Source of the DNA: a virus
DNA: 27,086 nucleotides
Virus record (IMG/VR): IMGVR_UViG_3300031524_000073
Coordinates: 1-27,086 of that record
Strand: one strand, 5' to 3'
The notes beneath the pieces are model-generated. The model saw only the letters and a program-made list of their open reading frames with translations. It was not told the origin of the DNA and searched no databases. The position numbers were made by a program, and so were the translations under genes. Shown one piece after another: positions 6,324-15,135 of the stretch (within the stretch, counting starts at the first letter, position 1; every line of letters starts with the position of its first letter).

Positions 6324-7363
6324 TGAGCATCCCTTCTCATTAAATCAATGAATGCGTTCATTCGCATCTCAGCAGCAGGATCTGCAAAGAAAGCTTGCGG
6401 GGGAGTCAGGGTTAACGTGGTGGTATAACCCTCCTCTTCAGAAATCGTAAATTCCACGGCTGCAATTAGAAAAATTTTGTGAATCCCCATTGAATCCACT
6501 CTCAAATCAGCCAAAGTATTAGGCTCGTAAAGTTCCCCTTTTTGATTCACCCACTCGGGTACCTTGACTTGAATGGAGTTTGCTCTTGAGTATCTCATTT
6601 CTTTTTCCCACTGAGCCCGTTCTTTTGCTCTGCTTGAAAATCCCTGAGCGTCAATGATCAGGGGCCGGTAACGCGTGATGCGCTCATCTGGGACTGTAGC
6701 TAGGCTTTGGGTACTATTTCCTAACTCTTCAGAATAGGCTAGTACCTGATAGCTTGAGTAAAGGGACTTTGACCCAAACTGATAATTGAATTCCATCAGA
6801 TTTTCTTTTTCATAGATCTGAGAATAAGAATCTGAGTTTAAAGTTGGTTTTGATAAAACCAAATCCCCGATTTCATTGGTCATGAGGAGGCAATTTTCAA
6901 TCTGCGCTGCTCGTTCTAGGCATTCAAAAACGGTTTCACCGAAGTGAATGAACCAGGATGGATAATGATGAGGATTATTTAATTTTGAAATGACTTTAAT
7001 TCCAAACGGAAATGATAGCTCTTTAGCTATCGCTTCCAATGTCACAGACTTTTCAAATCCCATTGGATCTTTAATGGCTGCACAATCCACCAGGTCACTC
7101 GTTTTATCGCGAGCCCCAATTCGAAACGATTTTGAAGACGGCGAAAGATGATACCCCACAGTATCCACGTACCCATAAAAAAGAGGATTATAAATATAGG
7201 AAATAATGACTTCAGAACTGGTAGGAATATTTTTCAAATCTGCAAGATCTGGGTTACACTCGATGGATACACCAGCGCAAAGCGTGTCCAAGGATCTTTG
7301 AATCGAAACGGATCTAAAATCAGAATATTCTATTCCATTGATGGAAATAAAGAGATCAGCCAT
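6320..7363 (-). CDS. Mu gp44-like baseplate hub protein (gpP/gpD family)
   Basis: A 347-aa tail hub protein, equivalent to Mu gp44 and P2 gpD. It starts MADLFISINGIEYSDF and carries SVSIQRSLDTLCAGVSIEC and VIISYIYNPLFYGYVDTVGYHL, which resemble the conserved N-terminal hub domain, then IGARDKTSDLVDCAAI (about 93-108), the R-S-K-T-x-D-L-V-D-C-S motif of gp44. The middle contains LERAAQIENCLLMTNEIGDLVLSKP. The hub links the spike to the tube. It overlaps the gp43-like gene by 8 nt. Confidence 0.9.
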   Translation of the reverse strand: MADLFISINGIEYSDFRSVSIQRSLDTLCAGVSIECNPDLADLKNIPTSSEVIISYIYNPLFYGYVDTVGYHLSPSSKSFRIGARDKTSDLVDCAAIKDPMGFEKSVTLEAIAKELSFPFGIKVISKLNNPHHYPSWFIHFGETVFECLERAAQIENCLLMTNEIGDLVLSKPTLNSDSYSQIYEKENLMEFNYQFGSKSLYSSYQVLAYSEELGNSTQSLATVPDERITRYRPLIIDAQGFSSRAKERAQWEKEMRYSRANSIQVKVPEWVNQKGELYEPNTLADLRVDSMGIHKIFLIAAVEFTISEEEGYTTTLTLTPPQAFFADPAAEMRMNAFIDLMRRDAQ

Positions 7364-8501
7364 AGGGAAAGCAAGTGTGAATAAAGTGGTATTGGTTTGT
7401 GAGTTCTTTCAAGTATTCTAATCCTCCTAAATTCCAGGATTCAAGTAGTAAGCATTGTTTTTTGATCTCTGTTTCAGCTGGAGAGGCATTCCAAGTCATT
7501 CCAGATTCAAAAAGATCATGAATGCAAAGGGCTTGAATTTTCTTTAAAATAGAAAAAAGTTCTGGATCAAACTCAGCACTGACTAAGAGTCGATCGACAT
7601 TGGTTTTCAGTGCTTGAAGCTCCAGTCGTTTTTGTACGTCTGTCAAGGTGGGGTAGCGAGAGAAGACATGAGAGGCTTGATTTCCAATGATAAAAATTTG
7701 CTGTCCTAAAGACAGAATAATGATGGGATGAACATCAGCTCCGTTATACCGATCCGGTGGATAAAATAAGGTCCAGTTGTAAGGATCAATTGAATCAAAT
7801 CGACTTCCTGTGACCAATTTCCAAACATTCATGACGGATGCGTAAAGTCCACCCACGCCGTTAGTGTAAATCCCCTGAGCTGCGGATCTTAAAACACTGA
7901 GGGAACTTGCGAAATTATTTAAACTATCTTTTGCATGAAGTAGGGGTGAGAAAATCTGTTCCGTTTTTTCTGCAATCATTAAAATTCCATCATTAATCTG
8001 ATCTAGATATTCAACTCCCTGATTTCCATAGCGAATGCCCTGATCGAGAAATTCAGATGCTTTTTTAAGCGCATCATTGCCTAAGAGTGCTCCAGCAAAA
8101 GGAATGTTTTGGAGTCCGAACACTCCTTTTTGAGTCTCCTTGGTTTCCAGAAAGAGCATGCTAAAATAGACCACCCCTCCTTCAATACTGTTTTCACTCA
8201 TTTTGACACTTTTGCAAAACACCTCTCTTTCTCCATAGTAGGGATGAAATAACTTCCCTGATTTTGGGTCTTCACACGCTTTATTTAACCGCTCGGCATC
8301 TAATCTATAATTGGCACCAATGACAATGCCTTGAATAGAAATTTGCTGACCCTGTTTTCCTAAATCTTGAACAATGGGCTGATCTTGAAATGGAAATTGA
8401 TAGGAAAAAACACGACGGCCCGTATCGGTTGAAGTTTCATTGAGAAAAAACCAGGCATCTCTAAACCTGGCTCGTCTTAAGCGCTTTCTTTGAAAAATCA
8501 A
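7356..8501 (-). CDS. Mu gp43-like DNA-circularisation protein N family
   Basis: A 381-aa protein of the DNA_circ_N family (Mu gpN/gp43). The N-terminal part has ARFRDAWFFLNETSTDTGRRV and DLGKQGQQISIQGIVIGANY (about 45-64), followed by LNKACEDPKSGKLFHPYYGE (about 71-90), the L-H-P-x-x-G motif of the domain. The rest is helical and less conserved, as usual. In practice the protein is a baseplate/tail component; the historical name does not establish circularisation here. The start at 8501 is coupled to the tape measure stop by a 4-nt overlap. Confidence 0.88.
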   Translation of the reverse strand: MIFQRKRLRRARFRDAWFFLNETSTDTGRRVFSYQFPFQDQPIVQDLGKQGQQISIQGIVIGANYRLDAERLNKACEDPKSGKLFHPYYGEREVFCKSVKMSENSIEGGVVYFSMLFLETKETQKGVFGLQNIPFAGALLGNDALKKASEFLDQGIRYGNQGVEYLDQINDGILMIAEKTEQIFSPLLHAKDSLNNFASSLSVLRSAAQGIYTNGVGGLYASVMNVWKLVTGSRFDSIDPYNWTLFYPPDRYNGADVHPIIILSLGQQIFIIGNQASHVFSRYPTLTDVQKRLELQALKTNVDRLLVSAEFDPELFSILKKIQALCIHDLFESGMTWNASPAETEIKKQCLLLESWNLGGLEYLKELTNQYHFIHTCFPYG

Positions 8502-9937
8502 CTGCTACCTCCTAGGATTAAGCCTTGCTCTAAACGCGTGACTAGCCCTCCTTGCGTTTTTGAGATTTGAATGGGTGCAGGTGCGTTTTCAAACCTAAGC
8601 ACGATAAGATTTTGAGATTGTGTGATTTTGTCATCTTTATATTCCTTGGGGTTTTTTATGCTCTCTTGTACTTCTTGTGGCTGCATTTGAGGTGGACTGG
8701 GTTGCTTGGAAGCCGTTTTTTCCTTTCTTTCTTTAGCTTCTTCTTCTGCTAATTTCAGGGCGTATCCAGCTCCAAGTACTGTTGCGAAGCCACTGAGTCC
8801 AAGCACTGCACCGACCGGTGAACCTAGCATCCGAAACCCTATGCCTGCGGTTAATGCAACAAGGCTTGCATTGACCAGACCGATCGAGTCATCTAAGGCT
8901 TTTAGAAAAAGTAAAACGGGTTTACTGATCATGAGCAGTTGATCAAACGCTTTGGGTAGACGATTGGATAATTCATTTGAGAATTCAGTTATCGTGTCCT
9001 TATTTTCAAAAACTAATGTTTTCATATGCTCAAGCCAGCTTGTAAATGGCTTTAAAATATCAGGGCCAATAGCATATTTAAGATCTTCAAATTGTTTTCC
9101 AAAGTCAGTCATTGCAGCTAAATAATCCCTGGCTTTTTGTAAACTGTCTTTGGGTATGGGATCTACTTTAAATTGGCCAAAGAGTTTTTCAATTTGTGGA
9201 TTACTCATTTCAAGAAGCTTCAGTGGTTCTGTAGTTCCAAAAATACGTTGAGTCACTCTGCTTTTAAGCTCTGAATCATGAATCTTGCGCAAGGAATCTA
9301 AAGTGGATCTAAAACTTCCAATTAAATCTTTCCCGTAAATAGCATGAGATTTTGGAAGTGCATGCATTGCCTGAGTTGCATCCGTCATACGAAAAGATTT
9401 CAAATCAAACTGAACTTTTCTCAACGACTCTAAAGCAGAGTTCATCCCACTTGCTGAAATTCCTGCTGCTTTTGAAACGTAGGAAAGTTGTCTTATTTTT
9501 TCGATGGGCAAATTTAAATAATGACTAGCCGCACTTAAGTCAACCAAGTTTTGAGAAAGATCGGATGAAAATCGTTTAGCAAGGTAAGTGACTCCCCCTG
9601 ATCCAGCAAGCACAAAGAGGAAATTTTTTAATCCTGATGTAAGCTGAGATAACCCTTGATTCACATCTTCGATCAGTGTTTTAGGCTTTTTACCTTCTTG
9701 CTCATCTCTTTTTTTGCTGATTTCATGAGGCAAGTAAACCGTTTGCATGGGTTCTTGAAGTTTTGTGACTTCTGGAATTGGGTTTTGAAGCGTAGGCAAA
9801 GATCCCTTGACCTTTTGCTTAAGCTTATCAAATGAGCTTTGAACATGCTTAAGACTCGTATTGACGTGATCAATATCTTTGCTAGCATGATCTGTTGCAA
9901 CAACTGTAATACCTATTGGAATTTTATTTTCTGCCAT
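8498..9937 (-). CDS. tail tape measure protein
   Basis: A 479-aa helix-rich protein located immediately after the tail-assembly chaperone genes, the invariant place for the tape measure. It has a coiled-coil-like N-terminus (DHVNTSLKHVQSSFDKLKQK), hydrophobic segments at about 107-121 (FLFVLAGSGGVTYLA) and about 356-397 (LVNASLVALTAGIGF through VLGAGYALKL), and many Lys/Glu stretches. With the usual 0.15 nm per residue of tape measure, the length predicts a tail of roughly 70 nm, short for a contractile tail. Its ATG overlaps the end of the -1 frameshift extension of the chaperone. Confidence 0.85.
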   Translation of the reverse strand: MAENKIPIGITVVATDHASKDIDHVNTSLKHVQSSFDKLKQKVKGSLPTLQNPIPEVTKLQEPMQTVYLPHEISKKRDEQEGKKPKTLIEDVNQGLSQLTSGLKNFLFVLAGSGGVTYLAKRFSSDLSQNLVDLSAASHYLNLPIEKIRQLSYVSKAAGISASGMNSALESLRKVQFDLKSFRMTDATQAMHALPKSHAIYGKDLIGSFRSTLDSLRKIHDSELKSRVTQRIFGTTEPLKLLEMSNPQIEKLFGQFKVDPIPKDSLQKARDYLAAMTDFGKQFEDLKYAIGPDILKPFTSWLEHMKTLVFENKDTITEFSNELSNRLPKAFDQLLMISKPVLLFLKALDDSIGLVNASLVALTAGIGFRMLGSPVGAVLGLSGFATVLGAGYALKLAEEEAKERKEKTASKQPSPPQMQPQEVQESIKNPKEYKDDKITQSQNLIVLRFENAPAPIQISKTQGGLVTRLEQGLILGGSS

Positions 9938-10301
9938 GACTGAACTGCCTTTTGATTCCAGAACGTTAATTCTTTGACTTTAAAATTCCTTACTTCTGAG
10001 AGACTTAACCCAAAAAACAAAACTAACTCTGCAATGATATCTCTGGTGTTTCTTGGGTAGGCTCCAAAAAACGGATGGCAATCTTAATGACTGCATAAGT
10101 ATCTAAAACACTTAGCTGATCAAATACCGCTTTAGAATGACGGGTCAGTTTTCTTGCAAAATCTAAAAGATAAGCTTTCTGAGTGTATTTATCCCACTCC
10201 TCTAATATATGCCAAATATCTTTACACTTAGGCTCTCTAAACTCAATCTCTGTAATATATTCTTCAGCAAATTTAATCGGGGTTTTCAATTGATAAATCA
10301 T
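9913..10301 (-). CDS. tail assembly chaperone, long form made by -1 frameshift
   Basis: Translation that slips one base back at T-TTT-TTG (10071-10065) leaves the short frame and continues through a 50-codon open frame to a TAG at 9913-9915, giving about 129 aa. The added tail contains DIIAELVLFFGLSLSEVRNF and KVKELTFWNQKAVQSW. Its pattern (I-A-x..F..S..E......L..W...A) matches the E'/G-T-type extensions of P2- and Mu-like chaperones. This fills the otherwise unexplained gap between the short form and the tape measure gene and overlaps the latter. Such frameshifting is an established, conserved feature of dsDNA phage tail genes. Confidence 0.85.
10023..10301 (-). CDS. tail assembly chaperone, short form (Mu gp41-like)
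   Basis: A 92-aa protein starting MIYQLKTPIKFAEEYITEIE, of the E/41/14-type tail assembly chaperone group. It binds tape measure protein during tail assembly. Key segments are TEIEFREPKCKDIWHI and the C-terminal IKIAIRFLEP. I chose the ATG at 10301 because AGGAG lies 7 nt upstream; an in-frame ATG at 10325 would add 8 residues but has no such site and overlaps the tube gene. It is placed between tube and tape measure genes. Ribosomes that slip at 10065-10071 make the long form described next. Confidence 0.85.
   Translation of the reverse strand: MIYQLKTPIKFAEEYITEIEFREPKCKDIWHILEEWDKYTQKAYLLDFARKLTRHSKAVFDQLSVLDTYAVIKIAIRFLEPTQETPEISLQS
10065..10071 (-). promoter_or_regulatory. -1 ribosomal frameshift slippery heptamer
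   Basis: The minus strand reads CGT-TTT-TTG, giving the canonical X-XXY-YYZ heptamer T-TTT-TTG in the correct phase. Both tRNAs can re-pair after a -1 slip. The zero-frame stop (TAG, 10023-10025) lies 13 codons downstream, and the -1 frame stays open to 9913. Confidence 0.85.
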
Positions 10302-10305
10302 TATT

Positions 10306-10674
10306 TTACTCCTGTGCTTTGTCAAAGTGCATAGCTAACCCTTGAAAGGTGACATTCATCATCCCTTCTTCCGTTGATATTTCAGCCTCAGAAACCCAAG
10401 CTGATTGAAGGATGTACGTCTTTTTTCCCAGTGTCAGGGTAATCGTCATGCTGTCTGTTTTATAAAAAGAATCAATATCTAACTCAGGCATTAGAACCAT
10501 ATCGCCCTTAAACGAGGGGGCTGCGTCTAACACCTCTTTATAGCCTACGACTGTGCCTCCCGCTCCTAGAACCGCATCCCGCTTGGGTCTTCCAGGGTTG
10601 ACGGTCCAGTTCCCATGAGTTTCAATGGACTTTCCGTCTACTACAAAATGAATAATTCCTGCAATTCGATTCAT
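10306..10674 (-). CDS. tail tube protein (Mu gpM-like)
   Basis: A 122-aa protein of the contractile-tail tube family. It has RIAGIIHFVVDGKSIETHGN at the N-terminus (residues 3-22), PKRDAVLGAGGTVVGYKEVL (about 30-49), and the MTITLTLGKKTYILQSAWVS strand pair near 75-95, all as in Mu gpM. Many copies stack as hexameric rings inside the sheath. It lies just downstream of the sheath gene (12-bp gap) and upstream of the chaperone gene, the conserved order. Confidence 0.9.
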   Translation of the reverse strand: MNRIAGIIHFVVDGKSIETHGNWTVNPGRPKRDAVLGAGGTVVGYKEVLDAAPSFKGDMVLMPELDIDSFYKTDSMTITLTLGKKTYILQSAWVSEAEISTEEGMMNVTFQGLAMHFDKAQE

Positions 10675-10686
10675 AGATTACCTCTC

Positions 10687-11880
10687 TTAGAGAAGGAAAC
10701 TCACTTTTGCACCTAAGATGCAAAGCTGATTGACTAGTTTTGGACTCATGGAAATATCAAGCCTACTCGGATCTGTTTTATTAATTTCTGTGATCAATCC
10801 CTCTTGGAATAGGTCTATGTCTTGGACTAACCCTGCTTGTTCCCATTTTTTAAAAAGACAAATACACTCAGCTCGTGCAAGTCTTGGAGTCATGACCGCT
10901 CCTGAGCCTCGGTAATTGTCAGTGGCTAGCTTGTGGCGTGGGTATTTCAGCATGAAGTAGCGTTTTAAATCCCAGCGGATAAAAGATAAAACCAGGGGAA
11001 CATTGGGGCTAGAAAGACTTACGTCCACTGCTCCTGCATCATTTTGAGTATAGGTCGTCACCAATCTTTCAATTCGAACTCCCCCGCCTGCGTCAATACA
11101 AAAAGTAGAAATCCCCTGACTCAATGCTTTTTCTCGGTCGATTCGATCATCGATCTCCTCCAGTTTTGGCGCCTGAATCCCTAGCAGGGGAAGGGTATGA
11201 AATGGTCTGGCTGGATCAAGTTGCGCAGAGGAAGCAATCGCCCCTGCCAGCGCAGCTGACCACACGTGCGTTGATGAAGCACTATGACAGATAGGCATGA
11301 TGGCCACATAAGCAGAATTGATTTTCAGATTCATAGACTCTTGGCTGATCCCTGGAACACCTACCACTGCAAAGCAATCGAGTTGCCTCTTGGCGCTTGA
11401 TCTTTCTTTTAATTTTGAAGCAAGTAACTTTAAAGTGTCTTCATCAGAAAATGAGCAGGCAATCAGATTGAAATGATGATCCTTGATCGTACTAAAAATT
11501 GAATCAAGATCAATAGATGGTTTTGCTTTGTCTGGAGTGGATGGAGTTGCCCCTGGCACAACAGAAGCCAAACTAGGCTTATCCGAACTAGGTTTATCTG
11601 AAATCGCTTTTTTAAAATCGATACCCCAAAGTGGGACGTCTGAATTTTTGAAATAAACTTCTGCCATTTCAAAAAGAGTGCCGCTGCCAAATTCCTTTTT
11701 AGCCGTCTCAGGATTAAAAATCTGAACTAACTTATTTTTACTCTCGTTGTTACTTTCTCCAATCAAAAGCACTTTGTAGGGCTGCACACCTGTCAATCCT
11801 TCAGAGGCACGAGAAGAATCAAACTCGACATAAACGAGTGGAATTTTCACTTGCGATATTTCATTAAATTGGATTGTCAT
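10687..11880 (-). CDS. contractile tail sheath protein (Mu gpL-like)
   Basis: A 397-aa sheath protein. The N-terminal part contains IPLVYVEFDSSRASEGLTGV and YKVLLIGE, and the C-terminal part YRGSGAVMTPRLARAECICL and PSRLDISMSPKLVNQLCILG, all equivalent to Mu gpL. A low-complexity segment at about residues 91-122 (KAISDKPSSDKPS..., Pro/Ser/Lys-rich, with a duplicated S-D-K-P-S) interrupts the fold after LWGIDF; it probably loops out on the sheath surface. Length is less than that of Mu gpL (about 495 aa). It overlaps the U-like gene by 17 nt. Confidence 0.92.
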   Translation of the reverse strand: MTIQFNEISQVKIPLVYVEFDSSRASEGLTGVQPYKVLLIGESNNESKNKLVQIFNPETAKKEFGSGTLFEMAEVYFKNSDVPLWGIDFKKAISDKPSSDKPSLASVVPGATPSTPDKAKPSIDLDSIFSTIKDHHFNLIACSFSDEDTLKLLASKLKERSSAKRQLDCFAVVGVPGISQESMNLKINSAYVAIMPICHSASSTHVWSAALAGAIASSAQLDPARPFHTLPLLGIQAPKLEEIDDRIDREKALSQGISTFCIDAGGGVRIERLVTTYTQNDAGAVDVSLSSPNVPLVLSFIRWDLKRYFMLKYPRHKLATDNYRGSGAVMTPRLARAECICLFKKWEQAGLVQDIDLFQEGLITEINKTDPSRLDISMSPKLVNQLCILGAKVSFLL

Positions 11881-12358
11881 TCATCCTCCCTTTTACATCC
11901 ACACTGAGTCGCTCAAAATCAGTGACGTCTTCTCCCCTTCTAAACTCTTCAAAATAAGTCACATCACAAGAGAGAGTGGCGATTCCCAGTGGACGTTCCC
12001 CTTCAAAATAGGTTTCAATTTCCATTTGATGAGGCATAATTCTTGAGACAAGATCTCCCATCGAATCATCAGTAAAAAGAATGTGCTCCACCTCTGAAAT
12101 GATTTGATGGAGCACGTCTTCACTATTCTCCTCGCCTTCAATTAATATCTGAATAGTGAGTTCTGCTGTCTTTTTTAAGTTGAGAAAACTTGTATTGGAC
12201 ACAATCTCGGCTGTTTCACGAGAAATGCCAACCAGTGTACAAGGGAGTTGATCCAATTCCAGTGTTTTAACACGACTTAAAACAACTCTCCCGCAAAGGG
12301 TGACTTCCTCACTGAGTAGGTGACAAACGTAATGGATGATTTTATTTCTCTTAGACAT
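11864..12358 (-). CDS. tail terminator / minor tail protein (lambda gpU-like or Mu gp37-like)
   Basis: A 164-aa alpha/beta protein with an N-terminal helix (KIIHYVCHLLSEEVTLCGRV), the LPCTLVGISRETAEIV strand region and the typical pattern of alternating strands ending in LGIATLSCDVTYFEEF. The pattern matches tail-terminator proteins that cap the tube before head joining. It lies between the FII-like connector and the sheath gene. Sequence identity to lambda gpU is low, so assignment depends on pattern and position. It overlaps the FII-like gene by 8 nt and the sheath gene by 17 nt. Confidence 0.65.
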   Translation of the reverse strand: MSKRNKIIHYVCHLLSEEVTLCGRVVLSRVKTLELDQLPCTLVGISRETAEIVSNTSFLNLKKTAELTIQILIEGEENSEDVLHQIISEVEHILFTDDSMGDLVSRIMPHQMEIETYFEGERPLGIATLSCDVTYFEEFRRGEDVTDFERLSVDVKGRMNDNPI

Positions 12359-12689
12359 TTTTAAATTTCTTTTTTTGTAAAATCAGTCTGACTGATCCTG
12401 CTGAATCGGTTTTCACTTCTCCCACCTGATAGAGTTCTCCCTCCACTTGGATGCGGTCCCCCGCTTTAGGCAGTGCCACACGGTCATTTTGAAACTCAAA
12501 AGTCGAGGCAAAATTGGTAACCGTGGACTGACCTGCTTCCACCAGGAGGGTTGATTCTGAGAATAAGCCGTGGACAAGAGCAGGTGTTTTAAAGCCATCA
12601 GATTGATAAAACACGCTTGCGTCCTGACCAAAGGCCACACAGCATTGGTTAAATAAAGTCCCAAATAAGTCACGGTAGGGTGATTCCAT
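12351..12689 (-). CDS. head-tail attachment protein (lambda FII-like)
   Basis: A 112-aa protein with helical N-terminus (ESPYRDLFGTLFNQCCVAFG) and a beta-rich remainder: VHGLFSESTLLVEAG, RVALPKAGDRIQVEGELYQV (about 70-89) and GSVRLILQKK. The order and the RxLxxGDxLxxxGxxxxV pattern are those of lambda gpFII, the connector that completes the head and receives the tail. It sits next to the DUF2190-type gene (overlap 20 nt) and the U-like gene, as in lambdoid heads. Confidence 0.7.
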   Translation of the reverse strand: MESPYRDLFGTLFNQCCVAFGQDASVFYQSDGFKTPALVHGLFSESTLLVEAGQSTVTNFASTFEFQNDRVALPKAGDRIQVEGELYQVGEVKTDSAGSVRLILQKKKFKNV

Positions 12690-13041
12690 TGAGTCTTACC
12701 CTGACAGACGGATCTGCTTTTGCGGCGTCATGGGCAGATACTCCGATTAAAACGGTGTTCTCTGATTTTTGAGAAGTGACGACATAAAACTCTCGTGCCT
12801 CGGGATGATCTGTGTCTTTCTTGGGAGTTTTGTCAAAAAATACAGCGTCTCCCGCACTAAATTGACTTCCGTCTGATCTCAGCGCATACACGCCCGTCAA
12901 ATATAACTCAAACGAACCTCCTACATGAGCGGAGGTTGCAGGAATTCCAAAAAGTTTTCCAACAATCACAGGCTCGCCGCTCGTAATTTCCCGATCCGCA
13001 ATAACTGGGATAGACATCCCTTCTGATATGTAATTTTTCAT
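12670..13041 (-). CDS. DUF2190-type capsid protein (decoration or minor capsid)
   Basis: A 123-aa protein with MKNYISEGMSIPVIADREITSGEPVIVGKL-type start, FELYLTGVYALRSDG (about 45-59), AGDAVFFDKTPKK and NTVLIGVSAHDA near the C-terminus, characteristic of DUF2190 phage proteins. They are small beta-barrel capsid components found downstream of protease/capsid genes in many phages, in the position of lambda gpD. It follows the capsid fusion gene with a 15-bp gap. Confidence 0.85.
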   Translation of the reverse strand: MKNYISEGMSIPVIADREITSGEPVIVGKLFGIPATSAHVGGSFELYLTGVYALRSDGSQFSAGDAVFFDKTPKKDTDHPEAREFYVVTSQKSENTVLIGVSAHDAAKADPSVRVRLNGITLP

Positions 13042-13056
13042 TATTTTACCTCATTC

Positions 13057-15135
13057 TTATTTTTGTGGTGCAGCCCCTGAATTAAAGTGCATTCCTCTCC
13101 ATTCCAAAATGGAGCATCCAAAATCTAATCTCGCTTTCATGGATAGTCCGTCCGTTTTGAATTCCATTTGGGATTCGACATACACGGAATCTTGACCGTT
13201 TAAGAAACACACTTCCATCGTATCAAGCTGTGCTGGATCTATGATGTTGTAAAAGGCATAGGGGTTTTTACCTTGTTTTACATCAAGCAAGATATCGAGT
13301 CTTGGTTCAATAATGAGTTCCAACGCATTGACAAAAGGATTGATCTTTTGCTGAGTCGTAGCCTCAACCACACCAGCTAGATAATTTTGGGTGATAAACT
13401 GCATTGCCCTGATTTCATTTTGAGCCGTGGTTAAAAGGTATTTTGGCATCAGCCCCAAGGGCTGGCCTTTCATCGTGGTTTGGAGTCGCAGTGCTAAACG
13501 GGCTTCAGTGAGAGACTCAAGGCCCACTTCCTTAGCTTTTCCGATATTTCCGTGATCACTATCAAAACACCTCTTTTTATCTGTTTGCATCACAGGATTT
13601 GAAACGAGCTTTTCATACACCGTTTTTGAGATAAGGTCTGCTCCTGCTCTTGCAATGATGTCTGGAATTCTTGAAAAAGCATTCAAATCATCATTGATCA
13701 GTGCAGTTCGACTGATATTGATCAGCCTGCCGTATTCTTGAACCGTGACAGTTTCTGTACCTTCATCTAGGCTAGATGCTTTATATTCGCCTAGTTCATT
13801 TTTTGGCTCAAGCAGGTTCACATCCGACAGCATGATCCTAAACTGGGGCCTAAAATCCTTGGCAACACTCGTTCGGGTCCAACTCCTCCACGTTTGTGGA
13901 GCGGATTGAAATCCATCTCTAAGGAGTCGATTCATGAAGTTACCCAAAAGCATTGGAAAATCAGAGGAGCTTTGCATGGACCTTGTAATGATTTCACTGG
14001 GAGGAAGAAAATCGCCAGACACGCCTAGACACTTTCGAGCCATGTCTGGAATAGATAGATTTTGAAATTTCTTTCCTGCGTCGGTGGGTTCATATTTTTT
14101 AGGATTGTGCCTGCTTAAAAGAGCATCCACTACACCGCGGCTGATGATTTCTTTTTCATCATAGCTTCCAGGAGAAATAGAGACTTGAGCTTGAGTTTTG
14201 GAGCGTTCTGCTAATTTCTCTAAAATTTCCTGACTTGCTTTTCCAAGATCCACCCCCCTGACAATAAGGTCTTGCGATAACTCCTCGCCCAGACTGGCTG
14301 CCTTGACTGCTTTTGAAATTCCTAAAATCCGATTCCTTTCTTGGATTGCTATCTCTTGTGAATTGATTTCTTTCATTTTTAGTTCGTCCATTTTTATTTT
14401 TTCAGGGTCACTTAGTTTCATATCGTTCCTTTGTTTTCTAAATCCTGCTCTCGAATCCGCTCCGATCGGGCACAAACTCAGTTCAACGGGTTCCCAATTC
14501 GTAGCCAGTCGCATCGGAATTCCATCCTCGCTCGTCCCTTGGTCTTGATACTCATGCACGTAGTACCCAACGGATGCGTTTCTAATAATTCCAGCTTGAA
14601 AGTCTTTATAAATTCCTCTCTCTTCTGACCTGGGAGAAAACCGGATCTCCGCTATCCCCACACGTCCTCCTTCTTGATCCTCGATGTAGGCTTTCTCAAC
14701 GACTCCTAAAATCGCATCTACGGAGTCGTTGTTATGGGAATCAAGCAGTGGAGCATTACCCGAATTAAAATATTCAAGATCCACCTGACCCTCTTCCAGT
14801 CCCAAGATTTCAATAAACTTTCCGCTTTCATCTGAGCGCTCAACTTCAGAGCCTGATGTAAAAATGAGTTCCGCTCTCAGTTGAGAAGTGTCCTCACTGG
14901 TAGAGTCGGCTGAATGGGAATCTGTTTGACTTCCATCTGCTTCAGATGATCTTTTCTCATCCTTGTCATCTTTCTCGTCGTCTCCCTCGTCTTCTTTTTT
15001 TGTATCCTCTTTGCGTTTGTCCTTTTTGGGCTCGTCATTGCATTCACCTGGGGATTCATCCGGCTTCTTTTCCTCTCCATCCTCGCTCGTCCTTTTTCTG
15101 ATTTTGATTGGAATTTCCCGTCTGAGTATCTGCAT
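13057..15135 (-). CDS. prohead serine protease / major capsid protein fusion
   Basis: A 692-aa protein in one frame. Residues about 88-235 are the prohead protease, with likely catalytic His134 (LLDSHN) and Ser188 (RNASVGY) and the following PVELSLCPIGAD. Residues about 300-692 are the Mu/lambda-type major capsid shell domain (RPQFRIMLSDVNLLEPKNEL, INISRTALINDDLNAFSRIP). Between start and protease (about 15-85) is a strongly charged Glu/Asp/Lys linker, unlike anything else in the window. The first residues, MQILRREIPIKIRKR, are typical of this fusion family. Start supported by GGAG 7 nt upstream. A 264..300 helical stretch could act as scaffold. It overlaps the portal gene by 80 nt. Confidence 0.88.
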   Translation of the reverse strand: MQILRREIPIKIRKRTSEDGEEKKPDESPGECNDEPKKDKRKEDTKKEDEGDDEKDDKDEKRSSEADGSQTDSHSADSTSEDTSQLRAELIFTSGSEVERSDESGKFIEILGLEEGQVDLEYFNSGNAPLLDSHNNDSVDAILGVVEKAYIEDQEGGRVGIAEIRFSPRSEERGIYKDFQAGIIRNASVGYYVHEYQDQGTSEDGIPMRLATNWEPVELSLCPIGADSRAGFRKQRNDMKLSDPEKIKMDELKMKEINSQEIAIQERNRILGISKAVKAASLGEELSQDLIVRGVDLGKASQEILEKLAERSKTQAQVSISPGSYDEKEIISRGVVDALLSRHNPKKYEPTDAGKKFQNLSIPDMARKCLGVSGDFLPPSEIITRSMQSSSDFPMLLGNFMNRLLRDGFQSAPQTWRSWTRTSVAKDFRPQFRIMLSDVNLLEPKNELGEYKASSLDEGTETVTVQEYGRLINISRTALINDDLNAFSRIPDIIARAGADLISKTVYEKLVSNPVMQTDKKRCFDSDHGNIGKAKEVGLESLTEARLALRLQTTMKGQPLGLMPKYLLTTAQNEIRAMQFITQNYLAGVVEATTQQKINPFVNALELIIEPRLDILLDVKQGKNPYAFYNIIDPAQLDTMEVCFLNGQDSVYVESQMEFKTDGLSMKARLDFGCSILEWRGMHFNSGAAPQK

